From contig CAAGPW010000070.1 in NCBI GenBank assembly GCA_900771955.1, positions 1 through 54,846 of the forward strand: a stretch of DNA of 54,846 bases, given 5' to 3'. A program made the translations under genes and the position numbers. The DNA is from Lachnospiraceae bacterium. GTDB lineage: Bacteria > Bacillota > Clostridia > Lachnospirales > Lachnospiraceae. This document shows positions 41,180-49,902 of this stretch, in pieces; position 1 is the stretch's first letter, and each line of letters starts with the position of its first letter. The notes under the pieces are model-generated. The model had not been told where the DNA came from, ran no database searches, and saw nothing but the letters and a program-made list of their open reading frames with translations.

Positions 41180-42568
41180 TTACCGGTACATTGCACCGAA
41201 AGGTTTTCTCGCAATAAATTTTCCGTCGCCCTTCTTACCGATATACTTGCCATCCTCTACCGCAAGATTTCCGCGCAGAAATACTTTATCTACATTTCCG
41301 ATCTGTTCCATGCCCTCATAACTGCAGTAATCCACTCCATGCAGCATGTCTGCATTTGTGATCGTATGCTTTCCATTTGGATCATAAACTACAATATCTG
41401 CATCATATCCTACATCCAGATGGCCTTTTACATGATCTAAGCCGTTGTTTTTCGCCGGCTGCGTGGAATAGATATCCACCAGCTTCTGGCGACTGATAAT
41501 TCCTTTTTCCACACCATAAGTCCACAAAATACCCAAACGGTTCTGCAAGCCCGGAGCTCCGTTCGGAATATTTCTGAAATCATCTATACCCATTTTTTTC
41601 TGTGTTTCCCAGTCAAAACCACAGTGATCAGAGCTGACCGCATTGATATGCCCTTTTACAATTCCCTGCCACATAGCTTCCAGATGATCTGGTGTACGGA
41701 GTGCCGGTGAGCAGACATATTTTGCACCTTCAAAATTCGGTTTTTTCAGATTTGAAGAATCTAATGTCAGATAATGTGTACAAGTCTCACCAGATACCTT
41801 CTGACCAGCTTCCTGCGCTCTTACGATCTCCTCCAGAGCTTCCTTGCAGGTAACGTGCACAATATAGATCGGTGCATCCGCAATTTTGGCCAGATGAATC
41901 GCACGCGCCGTTGCTTCTCCTTCAACCATAGGCGGACGTGACAACACATGCGAGTACGGTTCTGTTTTTCCTTCTGCGATCAACTGTTTCTGCAATACAT
42001 CGATCGCATCTGCATTTTCAGCATGAACCATAACAGTGATTCCCGCTTCCTTCGCCTTAATCAGCGCCTTCAAGATTGCCTCATCATCTGCGTGGAAAAA
42101 CATTCCCTTGTAAGCCATAAACAATTTCATGGTCGGGTATCCCTCTTTTGCAAGCTCCGGGATTTCATCAATTACCTCGGGTCTTGGATCCGTCATTACA
42201 ATATGAAATGCATAATCCGCCATGGAAATTCCATCCGCCTTCTGTTCACGGTAATTTTTAATGGATTCCAGCAATCCCTGTCCCTTTTTCTGATTTACAA
42301 ATTCAATGACCGTTGTCGTTCCTCCGACAACCGCTGCATTTGACGTCTCAAATCCCCGCACCATTGCACCGTTAAATTCGAATGAAAAATGTACATGCTG
42401 GTCAATTCCACCCGGAAGTACATATTTTCCTTTCACATCATATACTTTGTCCGCATCACCTTTCAGATCTTTTCCAATCTCTGCGATTTTCTCATCTTCA
42501 ATCAGAATATCTCCCACATACTCGTTGGATGCTGTGACAATTGTTCCGTTCTTAATCAATGTTTTCAT
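41180..42568 (-). CDS. Dihydropyrimidinase / D-hydantoinase family cyclic amidohydrolase
   Basis: 462 residues from ATG 42568 (ribosome site GGCGG). It opens five- or six-membered cyclic ureides such as hydantoins, dihydrouracil or allantoin. The binuclear metal site is complete: HVH in GGIDQHVHF (about 58-60), the carboxylated Lys in MKLFMAYKGMFF (about 150), His in VHAENADAI, His in IVHVTCKEALEE and Asp in VSSDHCGFDW. It is the last gene of the operon. Its product, an N-carbamoyl acid, is a substrate for the M20 hydrolase encoded at the other end. The precise ureide cannot be told from sequence. Confidence 0.93.
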   Translation of the reverse strand: MKTLIKNGTIVTASNEYVGDILIEDEKIAEIGKDLKGDADKVYDVKGKYVLPGGIDQHVHFSFEFNGAMVRGFETSNAAVVGGTTTVIEFVNQKKGQGLLESIKNYREQKADGISMADYAFHIVMTDPRPEVIDEIPELAKEGYPTMKLFMAYKGMFFHADDEAILKALIKAKEAGITVMVHAENADAIDVLQKQLIAEGKTEPYSHVLSRPPMVEGEATARAIHLAKIADAPIYIVHVTCKEALEEIVRAQEAGQKVSGETCTHYLTLDSSNLKKPNFEGAKYVCSPALRTPDHLEAMWQGIVKGHINAVSSDHCGFDWETQKKMGIDDFRNIPNGAPGLQNRLGILWTYGVEKGIISRQKLVDIYSTQPAKNNGLDHVKGHLDVGYDADIVVYDPNGKHTITNADMLHGVDYCSYEGMEQIGNVDKVFLRGNLAVEDGKYIGKKGDGKFIARKPFGAMYR

Positions 42569-42600
42569 AAAAATACCGCCTTTCTCTTTTCTTTCCGGGA

Positions 42601-43008
42601 TCAATCCAAATTGGGATGCAATCCCTCTGCAAAAAAAGTCTTAAATTCTTCTATTGTCATATAATATGACTTTTCCTTAAAATTTCCTTCTGCCGAAAAA
42701 ATAACAAGTACCTTATCATCCCACTCATGAAAAACAATTGTCGGCTTCTCTCTGTTCTCCAGATGCTCAAAAATATGATCCAATGCCAGATTTTTCTTTA
42801 CGAATCCCAGAATGTACATAGCTCCCTGAAATACTTTCGGCATTTCTTCTTTCAAGGAAGATTCCCTCAACAATTCCATTACAATTGAAATTTCTCCGGT
42901 CGCCCCTCTGCTTCCCCGTAGATCCGGGGGAATTGTTCTAAGACAGCCTTTGGGAAACAGTTCATTAAAATTCATATACTTGGTATCTTTATAAGCTTTA
43001 TCACTCAT
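42601..43008 (-). CDS. Conserved hypothetical protein in the hydantoin operon
   Basis: 135 residues. No signal peptide or membrane segment. The N-terminal part contains LFPKGCLRTIPPDLRGSRGA, and the C-terminal part looks like a small alpha/beta domain (KPTIVFHEWDDKVLVIFSAE). The start may be ATG 43008 or the ATG eleven codons later (MNFNELF). It lies 17 bp after the solute-binding protein gene and 32 bp before the hydantoinase, so it is co-transcribed with them. I do not recognise the family; a role in substrate handling or as an accessory of the hydantoinase is only inference from position. Confidence 0.85.
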   Translation of the reverse strand: MSDKAYKDTKYMNFNELFPKGCLRTIPPDLRGSRGATGEISIVMELLRESSLKEEMPKVFQGAMYILGFVKKNLALDHIFEHLENREKPTIVFHEWDDKVLVIFSAEGNFKEKSYYMTIEEFKTFFAEGLHPNLD

Positions 43009-43025
43009 ACAATAGCCCCATTTCT

Positions 43026-44120
43026 CTATTCACTGACTGCCTCTTCCCAATAACTGGAATCAATGGTGTCCTTATAGTCCACATCTTCAGTAATGAGCTG
43101 ATTTTCCAGTCCAAGCTTTACTGTCTGCTCAAATTTTGCCTCATCAAACTTGCCAAGCTGATCCATATCTGTTCCATCCGGTGCAACACATCCAACTACT
43201 GCTTTACACATGGACACTTGATGCTCTAAAGATACACTCTGTCCGGCATCCCAGCAGATCTGACCGGCCTCTTCCGGATTATCGCAGGCATATTTCCATC
43301 CTTTAATCGTTGCCCGTAAGAATTTCACCAGCAGATCCTTGTTTTCCTCTGCCCAGTCCTTCTTGCAGATCAGGCAGTCCTCCAATAATGCCACGCCTTC
43401 ATCGTTCATATCAATTACATTGAAATCGTCTTCGCTCATACCGGATTCAAGCACCAAATTATACTCATTGTATATCATTACGCTCGCTGCATCCAATTCA
43501 TCGTTATAAAATGCATCCATCGTAAAATCCTGCTGTACCCAGTCAATGTCATTATCAATGTCAAATCCGTATTTTCCGCACAATGCATAGAGTTCATACT
43601 GCTGGCCTCCAAACCAGTTTCCCACACGCTTTCCCTTAAGGTCAGCGCCACTCTCAATATCGGTATCTTTCTTTGCAATCAGTCTCAATGCACTATCCTG
43701 GTAAATCTGTGCTACATCGATCAAATCATCATAACCACCTTCACGATAGGTTAAAAGGCTGGTATAAAACGCATTTCCCAGTTCACAGACACCATTCTCC
43801 ACCTGATCTTCCGGTGAAATATCAGATCCTCCCGGAATGATTTCAAGATCAATTCCCTCATCCTTATAGTATCCTTTGCTCTGCGCAACATAATAGCCCA
43901 TAAATTCGCCCTGCGGAAGCCAGGAGAGCTGAATGGATAATTTGGTAAGCCCTTCCGCATCGCTGTTGCCTTCGGTGTCTGTACTTCCGGATACATCACT
44001 TTCCGCAGATGTTCCTGTCTCGGCACTGCTGCTTTCCGCACTGCTGCCGCAACCCATCAGTAACATACTGCACATCAGTCCTGCACACACTAACATATTC
44101 CACACTCTTTTTCTTTTCAT
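43026..44120 (-). CDS. NMT1/THI5-like ABC solute-binding lipoprotein
   Basis: 364 residues. Lipobox LMGC (Cys about 24) then a Ser/Glu-rich linker. The mature part begins KLSIQLSWLPQGEFMGYYVA, which with GGSDISPEDQVENG is typical of the NMT1/THI5/SsuA-like family. That family binds pyrimidines (formylaminopyrimidine, riboflavin, hydroxymethylpyrimidine), sulfonates or hydantoins. It gives specificity to the importer encoded just upstream. Given the enzymes in the operon, a cyclic ureide or pyrimidine is likely. Confidence 0.92.
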   Translation of the reverse strand: MKRKRVWNMLVCAGLMCSMLLMGCGSSAESSSAETGTSAESDVSGSTDTEGNSDAEGLTKLSIQLSWLPQGEFMGYYVAQSKGYYKDEGIDLEIIPGGSDISPEDQVENGVCELGNAFYTSLLTYREGGYDDLIDVAQIYQDSALRLIAKKDTDIESGADLKGKRVGNWFGGQQYELYALCGKYGFDIDNDIDWVQQDFTMDAFYNDELDAASVMIYNEYNLVLESGMSEDDFNVIDMNDEGVALLEDCLICKKDWAEENKDLLVKFLRATIKGWKYACDNPEEAGQICWDAGQSVSLEHQVSMCKAVVGCVAPDGTDMDQLGKFDEAKFEQTVKLGLENQLITEDVDYKDTIDSSYWEEAVSE

Positions 44121-44144
44121 AATACATCTCTTCCTTTCTGTCTG

Positions 44145-44927
44145 TCACGAATGCCCATTCCGCTTCGCCATTACTTTTTTTTCAATGAAACAAATTACTG
44201 CATATATCAAAATACTTATCACCGCAGTAACAAGTATATATGCCCACCCTCTGACCTTATGGTTTCCTACTTTCAGAGAATTTTTTATCATATATCCCAG
44301 ACCAGATGTCTCCTTCGCATAATACTCACTGATGATCGCTGCCATCATTCCGGTCGCCACATTTGTCTTTAAAGAAGTAAACACATACGGGACACTGTTC
44401 GGAAGTCTTAACTTGTAAAATGTCTGCCATTTGGAGCAGGCATACGTTTTCATCATGTCCAGCGAATACTGCGGCAGTGTATTAAATCCTTTGAACGCAT
44501 TTACAGCCATTCCACCCATACATACGATTGTAACCACCGCTGTTTTTGCCGAAACATCGGACGGAAACCAGCGCTCCATCAACGGTGCAAGTGCCAAAAC
44601 CGGTATGGAATTGATTGCTGTTAAAATAATGAGCCCGCCATATCCGACATTCGGAAGCGCAGTCGCCAGACCTGCCAGCGCAATTCCAAGCACCGCTCCA
44701 AGGATCATGCCCGGGAAAACACTTTTTAAAGTCATTGCACAGTCCTTTGCAATCCGCACTCTGCCGTCCAGAATGGTTTTTCCCACATCCGAAGGAAGCG
44801 GAAGCTGAATCAGTTTTAAATGAAACAAATTCTGTATCACCTGCATCTGCAGTAAAACAACAAATACCACACATAAGCCCACCGGAAGTATCACAGACAA
44901 CGTTTTCCACTTTTTACTCATCATCAT
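44145..44927 (-). CDS. ABC permease, SsuC/ThiX type
   Basis: 260 residues, about six membrane helices. It has the EAA loop region MMKTYACSKWQTFYKLRLPN and PYVFTSLKTNVATGMMAAIISEYYA, typical of SsuC/TauC/ThiX permeases. The ATG is two bases after the stop of the preceding permease and uses an AGGAGGTG inside that gene. Two different permeases imply a heterodimeric channel. Confidence 0.92.
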   Translation of the reverse strand: MMMSKKWKTLSVILPVGLCVVFVVLLQMQVIQNLFHLKLIQLPLPSDVGKTILDGRVRIAKDCAMTLKSVFPGMILGAVLGIALAGLATALPNVGYGGLIILTAINSIPVLALAPLMERWFPSDVSAKTAVVTIVCMGGMAVNAFKGFNTLPQYSLDMMKTYACSKWQTFYKLRLPNSVPYVFTSLKTNVATGMMAAIISEYYAKETSGLGYMIKNSLKVGNHKVRGWAYILVTAVISILIYAVICFIEKKVMAKRNGHS

Positions 44928-44929
44928 CG

Positions 44930-45727
44930 CTACACCTCCTCATTTTTCTGCCATGGTATTACAATCTTCTCAATCAGTGCCACCAGATAATAGCTTAAAA
45001 TTCCCATAAACGAAGACATTAAGACTGCCGGCCAGAACTGTCCGACGGTTCCGCCTCCTGCCAGCGAATAAACCAGCACAAATCCGATTCCATCCTTTGC
45101 ACTTAATGTATCAACAAGAATGGACGCCGCGATCGCCATAGGCGCTGCCAGCCTCAGTCCGACAAACAAATATGGCATACTGTTTGGCAACAGCAATTTT
45201 GTATACAACTGAAACCTATTTCCTGCATAGGACTTCATCATCATCAGTTTCTGGTCATCCACCGCCTGTAACCCGTTGAGCATATTGACCGCCACCGGAA
45301 AAAAGGTGATAAAAGCTGCTATGACCGTTCTTGCTGTATTCATATCCTTTACAAGACAAAAGATAATCGGTGCAAGCGCAAGAATCGGTATCATCTGTGA
45401 CATGATCAGATACGGCATGATCATCTTTTCAACGATTCTGGAAAGATTCATCAAAATGGCAAACACCACGCCTGCAAGCACTCCATACAAATAGCCATAC
45501 AGCGCACGCATGAAGCTGATCTTTGCCTGTAAAAACAGTGTTCCAAAATTCGTGACAAAGCGGATCACAACATCATGGAAATATGGAAGCTTATTCTCCG
45601 CCATCGGATCGTGAAGCACGCCGGCCAGCAAAAATGCAATCAACTCCCAGACAATACAGACTCCCACGACCCAGCCAAATGTGCTAACTCCCCTTCTGTG
45701 CCGCATAATCCAATCCTGCATACTCAC
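44930..45727 (-). CDS. ABC permease, SsuC/ThiX type
   Basis: 265 residues, about six membrane helices, with the EAA-like loop MMMKSYAGNRFQLYTKLLLPN. The likely start is GTG 45727, overlapping the TGA of the ATPase gene by four bases; an ATG lies two codons later. It pairs with the permease encoded downstream. Confidence 0.91.
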   Translation of the reverse strand: MSMQDWIMRHRRGVSTFGWVVGVCIVWELIAFLLAGVLHDPMAENKLPYFHDVVIRFVTNFGTLFLQAKISFMRALYGYLYGVLAGVVFAILMNLSRIVEKMIMPYLIMSQMIPILALAPIIFCLVKDMNTARTVIAAFITFFPVAVNMLNGLQAVDDQKLMMMKSYAGNRFQLYTKLLLPNSMPYLFVGLRLAAPMAIAASILVDTLSAKDGIGFVLVYSLAGGGTVGQFWPAVLMSSFMGILSYYLVALIEKIVIPWQKNEEV

Positions 45728-46494
45728 ACCCCCTCAAAACTGTTTCTGATCTTCGAAATAAGATGACTGAACTGTTCACTGTCACGCATCTCATCCACCC
45801 TCGGACGCGGCAGATCAATATCCACCACTGCAGAAAGTCTTCCCGGATGCGGGGAGAGCACACAGACACGATCCGACAGAAAAACGGATTCCGATATGTT
45901 ATGTGTGACAAAGATAACTGTCTTATTTGTTTTTCTCCATATTTTAAGAAGATCAAGGTGCAGTTTTTCTCTGGTAAATTCATCCAGCGCCGAAAACGGC
46001 TCATCCATTAAAAGTATTTCCGGCTGAATCGCAAGCGCTCTTGCAATTCCTACTCTCTGCTGCATACCGCCGCTCAACTGCTTTGGATGATGATGTTCAA
46101 ATTCTTTCAATCCTACCATTTCTATCATTTCATCAATACGGACTTTCTGTTCATTTTTTGGAATTTTCATAATTTCCAAAGGCAGCGCGATATTTTTTCG
46201 CACATCACGCCAATCATATAAAAGAGGGCTCTGAAATACGATTCCATATTTCTGTTGCAAACGGATTTTTTCCGGAGTTTCTCCACAGACTGTCACTTTT
46301 CCAGTAGTCGGCTTCAGCAGATCTGCAATGATCCGAAGCAGTGTGGTTTTTCCACAGCCGGAAGGTCCGAGTAAAGAAATAAATTCTCCCTTTTTTATAT
46401 CTAGGTTTATTCCCTGTAGAGCCGTTACGCTTGCTCCTTTGCCATTCGTATATGACATTCCCACATTTTCAATCTTGATTTCAGTCTTTTCCAT
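45724..46494 (-). CDS. ABC transporter ATPase, SsuB/TauB/ThiZ type
   Basis: 256 residues. Walker A GPSGCGKTTLL (about 42-52), signature LSGGMQQRVGIARAL, Walker B ILLMDEPFSALD, and switch His in VTHNISES. It energises the two-permease importer of this operon. The ribosome site is AGGAGG. Confidence 0.95.
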   Translation of the reverse strand: MEKTEIKIENVGMSYTNGKGASVTALQGINLDIKKGEFISLLGPSGCGKTTLLRIIADLLKPTTGKVTVCGETPEKIRLQQKYGIVFQSPLLYDWRDVRKNIALPLEIMKIPKNEQKVRIDEMIEMVGLKEFEHHHPKQLSGGMQQRVGIARALAIQPEILLMDEPFSALDEFTREKLHLDLLKIWRKTNKTVIFVTHNISESVFLSDRVCVLSPHPGRLSAVVDIDLPRPRVDEMRDSEQFSHLISKIRNSFEGV

Positions 46495-46537
46495 TTTTTC
46501 TCCTCCTGTTCCTGTACCGACCCTTTCTGCTGATGAA

Positions 46538-47794
46538 CTATTTATTTGCCAGCTCTATCAACGTATCCGTCAACACTTCGGTTCCCAGTGCAATATCACT
46601 GTATTCTGTAAACTCTGCCGGATCATGGCTGATTCCGTCCTTACTTGGCACAAAGATCATTGCCATCGGTGCAATCTCGGCAATTAGTAGCGAATCATGG
46701 TATGCTCCGCTCACCATCTCCATATATCTGATATCTCTTTTCTCACAGGATTCTTCAATCACTGTTACAATGTTCGGATCTGACCTTCTCGGAATATCGT
46801 TTTCCACCAGGTGATATTCCACTTCAACTCCGCGCTTTGAAGCAATTTCGTCCATTTTTGCCGATATCTTATGCACAAATCTGTCTTTTGTTTCCTTGTC
46901 CACATCCCGAATATCTATGATAAAAGATGTTTTCCCCGGAATTACATTTGGCGAATTCGGCAACACCTGCAGCTTTCCGACAGTTCCCACCGTCGTCTCA
47001 TTCTGGCAGAAGTCATTAAATATCCTTGCAATATTTTCCACCTCCAGAATAATCTCGGACGTTGCACACAGGGCATCTTTGCGGATGTCCATCTGTGTAG
47101 ATCCCGCATGCTCCTGTACTCCCTTTACACTGACACTGATATAGGACGGTGCACAGATTCCGGTTACTACGCCGACCGGCAGACCGGCTGCTTCCAGCTT
47201 TTCCGCCTGCTCAATGTGCATTTCCACATGAGCAAAAATGTCGCCTTTCTTTTTTTGTATATTTTCAAATTCCGAAAGAGAATATCCGAGCTGTTTTAAG
47301 ATCTCATATAAGCTCTCTCCCTCATCATCCCTCAGATTCTTTGTTTCCTCCAAAGACAAATGACCGGTAAGTGCATGGCTTCCGATACATCCATATCCGA
47401 ATCTTGTCGGCTCTTCCGATGTATACACAACTGCAACAATGCTTCTTTTGTGCGCCACGTTATGTTCCTTTATCCACCGGCAAGCTTCGATTGCTCCGAT
47501 CACCCCCACCATTCCATCGAACATTCCGCCATTTCGCACCGTATCAATATGAGAACCGCTCCAGACCGGCGGAAGCTCTCTGTCCTCTCCCTCTAATGTT
47601 CCGAAAATATTTCCAATGGCATCCTCTGTCACTTTCATTCCGACCTGTGTCATCAGTTCCTTTACATACTTTCTTGCTTCCAGATCCTCTTTACTAAATA
47701 CCATTCTTGTAATTCCACAGTCCGGTGTGGCATTAAACCGCGTCAAAAATTCCAGTTCATTTTTAATATTATTCTGTGTCATATTTGATTCCAT
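46538..47794 (-). CDS. M20-family N-carbamoyl-amino-acid / ureido-acid hydrolase (AllC/HyuC-like)
   Basis: 418 residues from ATG 47794 (AGGAG upstream); the frame extends 18 codons further without a ribosome site. It is a zinc peptidase-fold enzyme: SGSHIDTVRNGGMFDGMVGV (metal His and bridging Asp), YTSEEPTRFGYG (Glu pair), MHIEQAEKLEAAGLPVGVVT (His) and the C-terminal SGAYHDS (His). The internal lid domain lies at about 210-325. This pattern fits allantoate amidohydrolase, beta-ureidopropionase and L-carbamoylase, which release ammonia and CO2 from carbamoyl groups. With the hydantoinase it forms a two-step ureide degradation route. First gene of the operon. Confidence 0.92.
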   Translation of the reverse strand: MESNMTQNNIKNELEFLTRFNATPDCGITRMVFSKEDLEARKYVKELMTQVGMKVTEDAIGNIFGTLEGEDRELPPVWSGSHIDTVRNGGMFDGMVGVIGAIEACRWIKEHNVAHKRSIVAVVYTSEEPTRFGYGCIGSHALTGHLSLEETKNLRDDEGESLYEILKQLGYSLSEFENIQKKKGDIFAHVEMHIEQAEKLEAAGLPVGVVTGICAPSYISVSVKGVQEHAGSTQMDIRKDALCATSEIILEVENIARIFNDFCQNETTVGTVGKLQVLPNSPNVIPGKTSFIIDIRDVDKETKDRFVHKISAKMDEIASKRGVEVEYHLVENDIPRRSDPNIVTVIEESCEKRDIRYMEMVSGAYHDSLLIAEIAPMAMIFVPSKDGISHDPAEFTEYSDIALGTEVLTDTLIELANK

Positions 47795-47828
47795 AGCTTC
47801 ATCTCCTATACATACCGAAAATACATAC

Positions 47829-47875
47829 GAAAAAGGCGCCGAACGCATTTTGCAATGTGTTCAACGCCTTTGTTT
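47829..47875 (-). terminator. Terminator of the PucR gene, also at the 5' end of the hyu-type operon leader
   Basis: On the minus strand AAAGGCG pairs with CGCCTTT, with an inner GAACACATT/AATGCGTTC stem (one G-T pair), followed by TTTTTC. A TATAAT at 47882-47887 would start transcription at about its first base, so the hairpin may also be the first structure in the operon mRNA. Confidence 0.7.
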
Positions 47876-47940
47876 GTCCTAATTATACTTACTTTCTTTT
47901 CTGTCAGGAAGAGCAATTTGCACAGTATTTCGTTTTTTGC

Positions 47941-49626
47941 CTATACATTCTGCACAGTATTCCTAAGGATTTTTCGGATTCGCATCCCAATCTCAATCTT
48001 TAAGATTTCTTCCGAATTTTCAAAATCCACTTCGAGTATCTCCTTTATCTTTTCTATTTTATTGATCAGCGTGTTTCTGTGTACATGAATTTCCTCTGCA
48101 GTTTTTGTGACATTAAATCTATTTTCAATATATTTTTCCAACGCTCCGAGCAGATCGGTCTGATGTGCCGCATCGTATTCGTCCAGAATCGCTATGGTCT
48201 CTTCATACATCGCATTCATTTGCTCCGCCGTCATACTCTTTTCCAACATCTGATAGATCTGAAGCTGTTCAAAACTATAGACTGCCTGATGCCCGTCTAC
48301 CTTTTTCCCAAGCCGGATCATTTCCATGGACTGCCGGAATGCCTGTGCTATGCCTTTTGGTCCACTTGCAGCCGCACTGATCCCAATATCCGGAAATATA
48401 TGAAAGTCCTGCAGTTCCTCCAGCACATTCCCTGCAAATTCCAGCACCTCATGCATGACTGCACTTTTCCGCTCCGGTCTGTCAAAAAACAGAAAACAGG
48501 CAGTGATATCCTGATATTTAAAGGTACGATACGGGAAATCAGAAACGCTCATCTGATTTTTGAATGCTGCAAGTATCGCCGCATCTACCGTTTTCCGCTT
48601 TTCGTAGGGAAGCATCGTATACTGCGGCACTTTTGCACTGATGCAGATATAATTCTTCATGCAGTCGATTCCTTCCAGTTCACAGTAATACCGCATTTCC
48701 TCTTCGGATGCCCGGATATTCAACAGTACATTATGAATAAAGGATGTTTTTGTCACCCTCGTTTCGTCTCTGCTCTCCTCTTTAAAAAGCTGGATTCCGA
48801 TCAGCGGTGTGATAATATCCAAAAGCTCATACTGCTCGGTCAGAATTGGCTGCACGGTTTCCGGGATTACCAGGAATCCCTCATTACGCCCGTTAAAGTG
48901 TGTCGGGAATATCTGAAATGTCAGACAATCACCATCCTTTTCACGCTCCAGCGTGGATGCTGCAAAGTTGCTCTGTTCATACTGCTTTAAAAGATCCTCT
49001 GCCATCGAAATACTGAAAATTTCCTTTCCATACTCCAGTGTGAGAAAGGGATCCAGTTTCTTCTTATTATCCTGCGTCATCTCACATGCCAGCAGCTTAA
49101 ATTCCTGATTGGTTAAGATCAGCGGATTATTAATGGAACGTCCAATATCATAAAGCATGTGCTCTGCGGTCGCATCTGACAGCACCGTCTTGATCAGATG
49201 CTGATAAATATGATTATTCCGTTCAATGGAGGTCTGATTAAACCGGAAAATATTCATATAAATTTCTTTAGACAGATCTGCAAACCGTATTTCATACGGG
49301 ATCTCAAAGATCGGGAAATCCAGTTCATTGCCCTTATTGATAATCTCTTTTGGTATGTCATCAAAATACCGTCTCAATTTAATGCCTAGTCCCACGCATC
49401 CCTTACGATGTAAATCTCCGACAATTGATTTGACCAGTGACGGCGTATTTCTCATAACATAACCGGCTGATACCAATATTTCTCCACCCTTAAGCCATTT
49501 CATGATCTCAGGAGTATCCAATATGGAAAATCCGATCACTTCTCTCTGCAGTCCCTTAAATCCAGCCACACACCGCATATCGCTTCCGTGCATCTGTACC
49601 AGCAGTTGTTCTAAGGTTAACGCCAT
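47941..49626 (-). CDS. PucR-family transcriptional regulator
   Basis: 561 residues from ATG 49626 (GGGAGGAAAG upstream); 11 more codons are open but unlikely. The N-terminal PucR domain (about 5-130, with LKGGEILVSAGYVMRN) is followed by a central GAF/GGDEF-like region. The C-terminal HTH_30 domain carries ALEKYIENRFNVTKTAEEIH, then HVHRNTLINKIEKI. PucR proteins regulate purine and other nitrogen-compound catabolism, usually as activators. It lies directly upstream of the ureide operon in the same direction, so that operon is its likely target. Confidence 0.93.
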   Translation of the reverse strand: MALTLEQLLVQMHGSDMRCVAGFKGLQREVIGFSILDTPEIMKWLKGGEILVSAGYVMRNTPSLVKSIVGDLHRKGCVGLGIKLRRYFDDIPKEIINKGNELDFPIFEIPYEIRFADLSKEIYMNIFRFNQTSIERNNHIYQHLIKTVLSDATAEHMLYDIGRSINNPLILTNQEFKLLACEMTQDNKKKLDPFLTLEYGKEIFSISMAEDLLKQYEQSNFAASTLEREKDGDCLTFQIFPTHFNGRNEGFLVIPETVQPILTEQYELLDIITPLIGIQLFKEESRDETRVTKTSFIHNVLLNIRASEEEMRYYCELEGIDCMKNYICISAKVPQYTMLPYEKRKTVDAAILAAFKNQMSVSDFPYRTFKYQDITACFLFFDRPERKSAVMHEVLEFAGNVLEELQDFHIFPDIGISAAASGPKGIAQAFRQSMEMIRLGKKVDGHQAVYSFEQLQIYQMLEKSMTAEQMNAMYEETIAILDEYDAAHQTDLLGALEKYIENRFNVTKTAEEIHVHRNTLINKIEKIKEILEVDFENSEEILKIEIGMRIRKILRNTVQNV

Positions 49627-49714
49627 TTTTCTTTCCTCCCATGCAAAATATTTATTCATATTCTAATGCTTTTCTTCTCATTATACAATCTTTTCTTCCT
49701 TCGTACGGCTTCTC

Positions 49715-49743
49715 TTGACGTTCCGCAAAAAAAATGCTATTGT
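49715..49743 (+). promoter_or_regulatory. Promoter of thiT
   Basis: TTGACG (49715-49720), 17 bp spacer ending TGC, TATTGT (49738-49743). A second TATAAT at 49762-49767 could give a shorter transcript starting at the edge of the aptamer. It faces the pucR promoter (minus-strand TATAAT at 49680-49685). Confidence 0.6.
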
Positions 49744-49769
49744 AGTTACTGCTAAAAATCGTATAATCT

Positions 49770-49855
49770 GCTAGGGGTGCTTATGCTGAGAGATATGAAA
49801 TATATCGACCCTTAATACTTGAACCGGATAATACCGGCGTAAGGAAGCAAACAGA
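49770..49855 (+). ncRNA. TPP riboswitch (THI box) upstream of thiT
   Basis: AGGGGTGC, ATGCTGAGAG, CGACCCTTAATACTTGAACC and GGATAATACCGGCGTAAGGA match the THI consensus blocks. No intrinsic terminator follows. ATCCCCCTGG (49857-49866) can partly pair with CCAAGGAGG, the thiT ribosome site, so translational control is likely (inference). Confidence 0.94.
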
Positions 49856-49902
49856 TATCCCCCTGGCAAATTACATGAATAAATACCAAGGAGGAATTTT
49901 TT

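Noticed and set aside
48079..48990. Open frame of 303 codons opposite the PucR gene
   Set aside because: Shadow of a well-supported regulator gene; Cys/Phe/His-rich product typical of a reversed frame.
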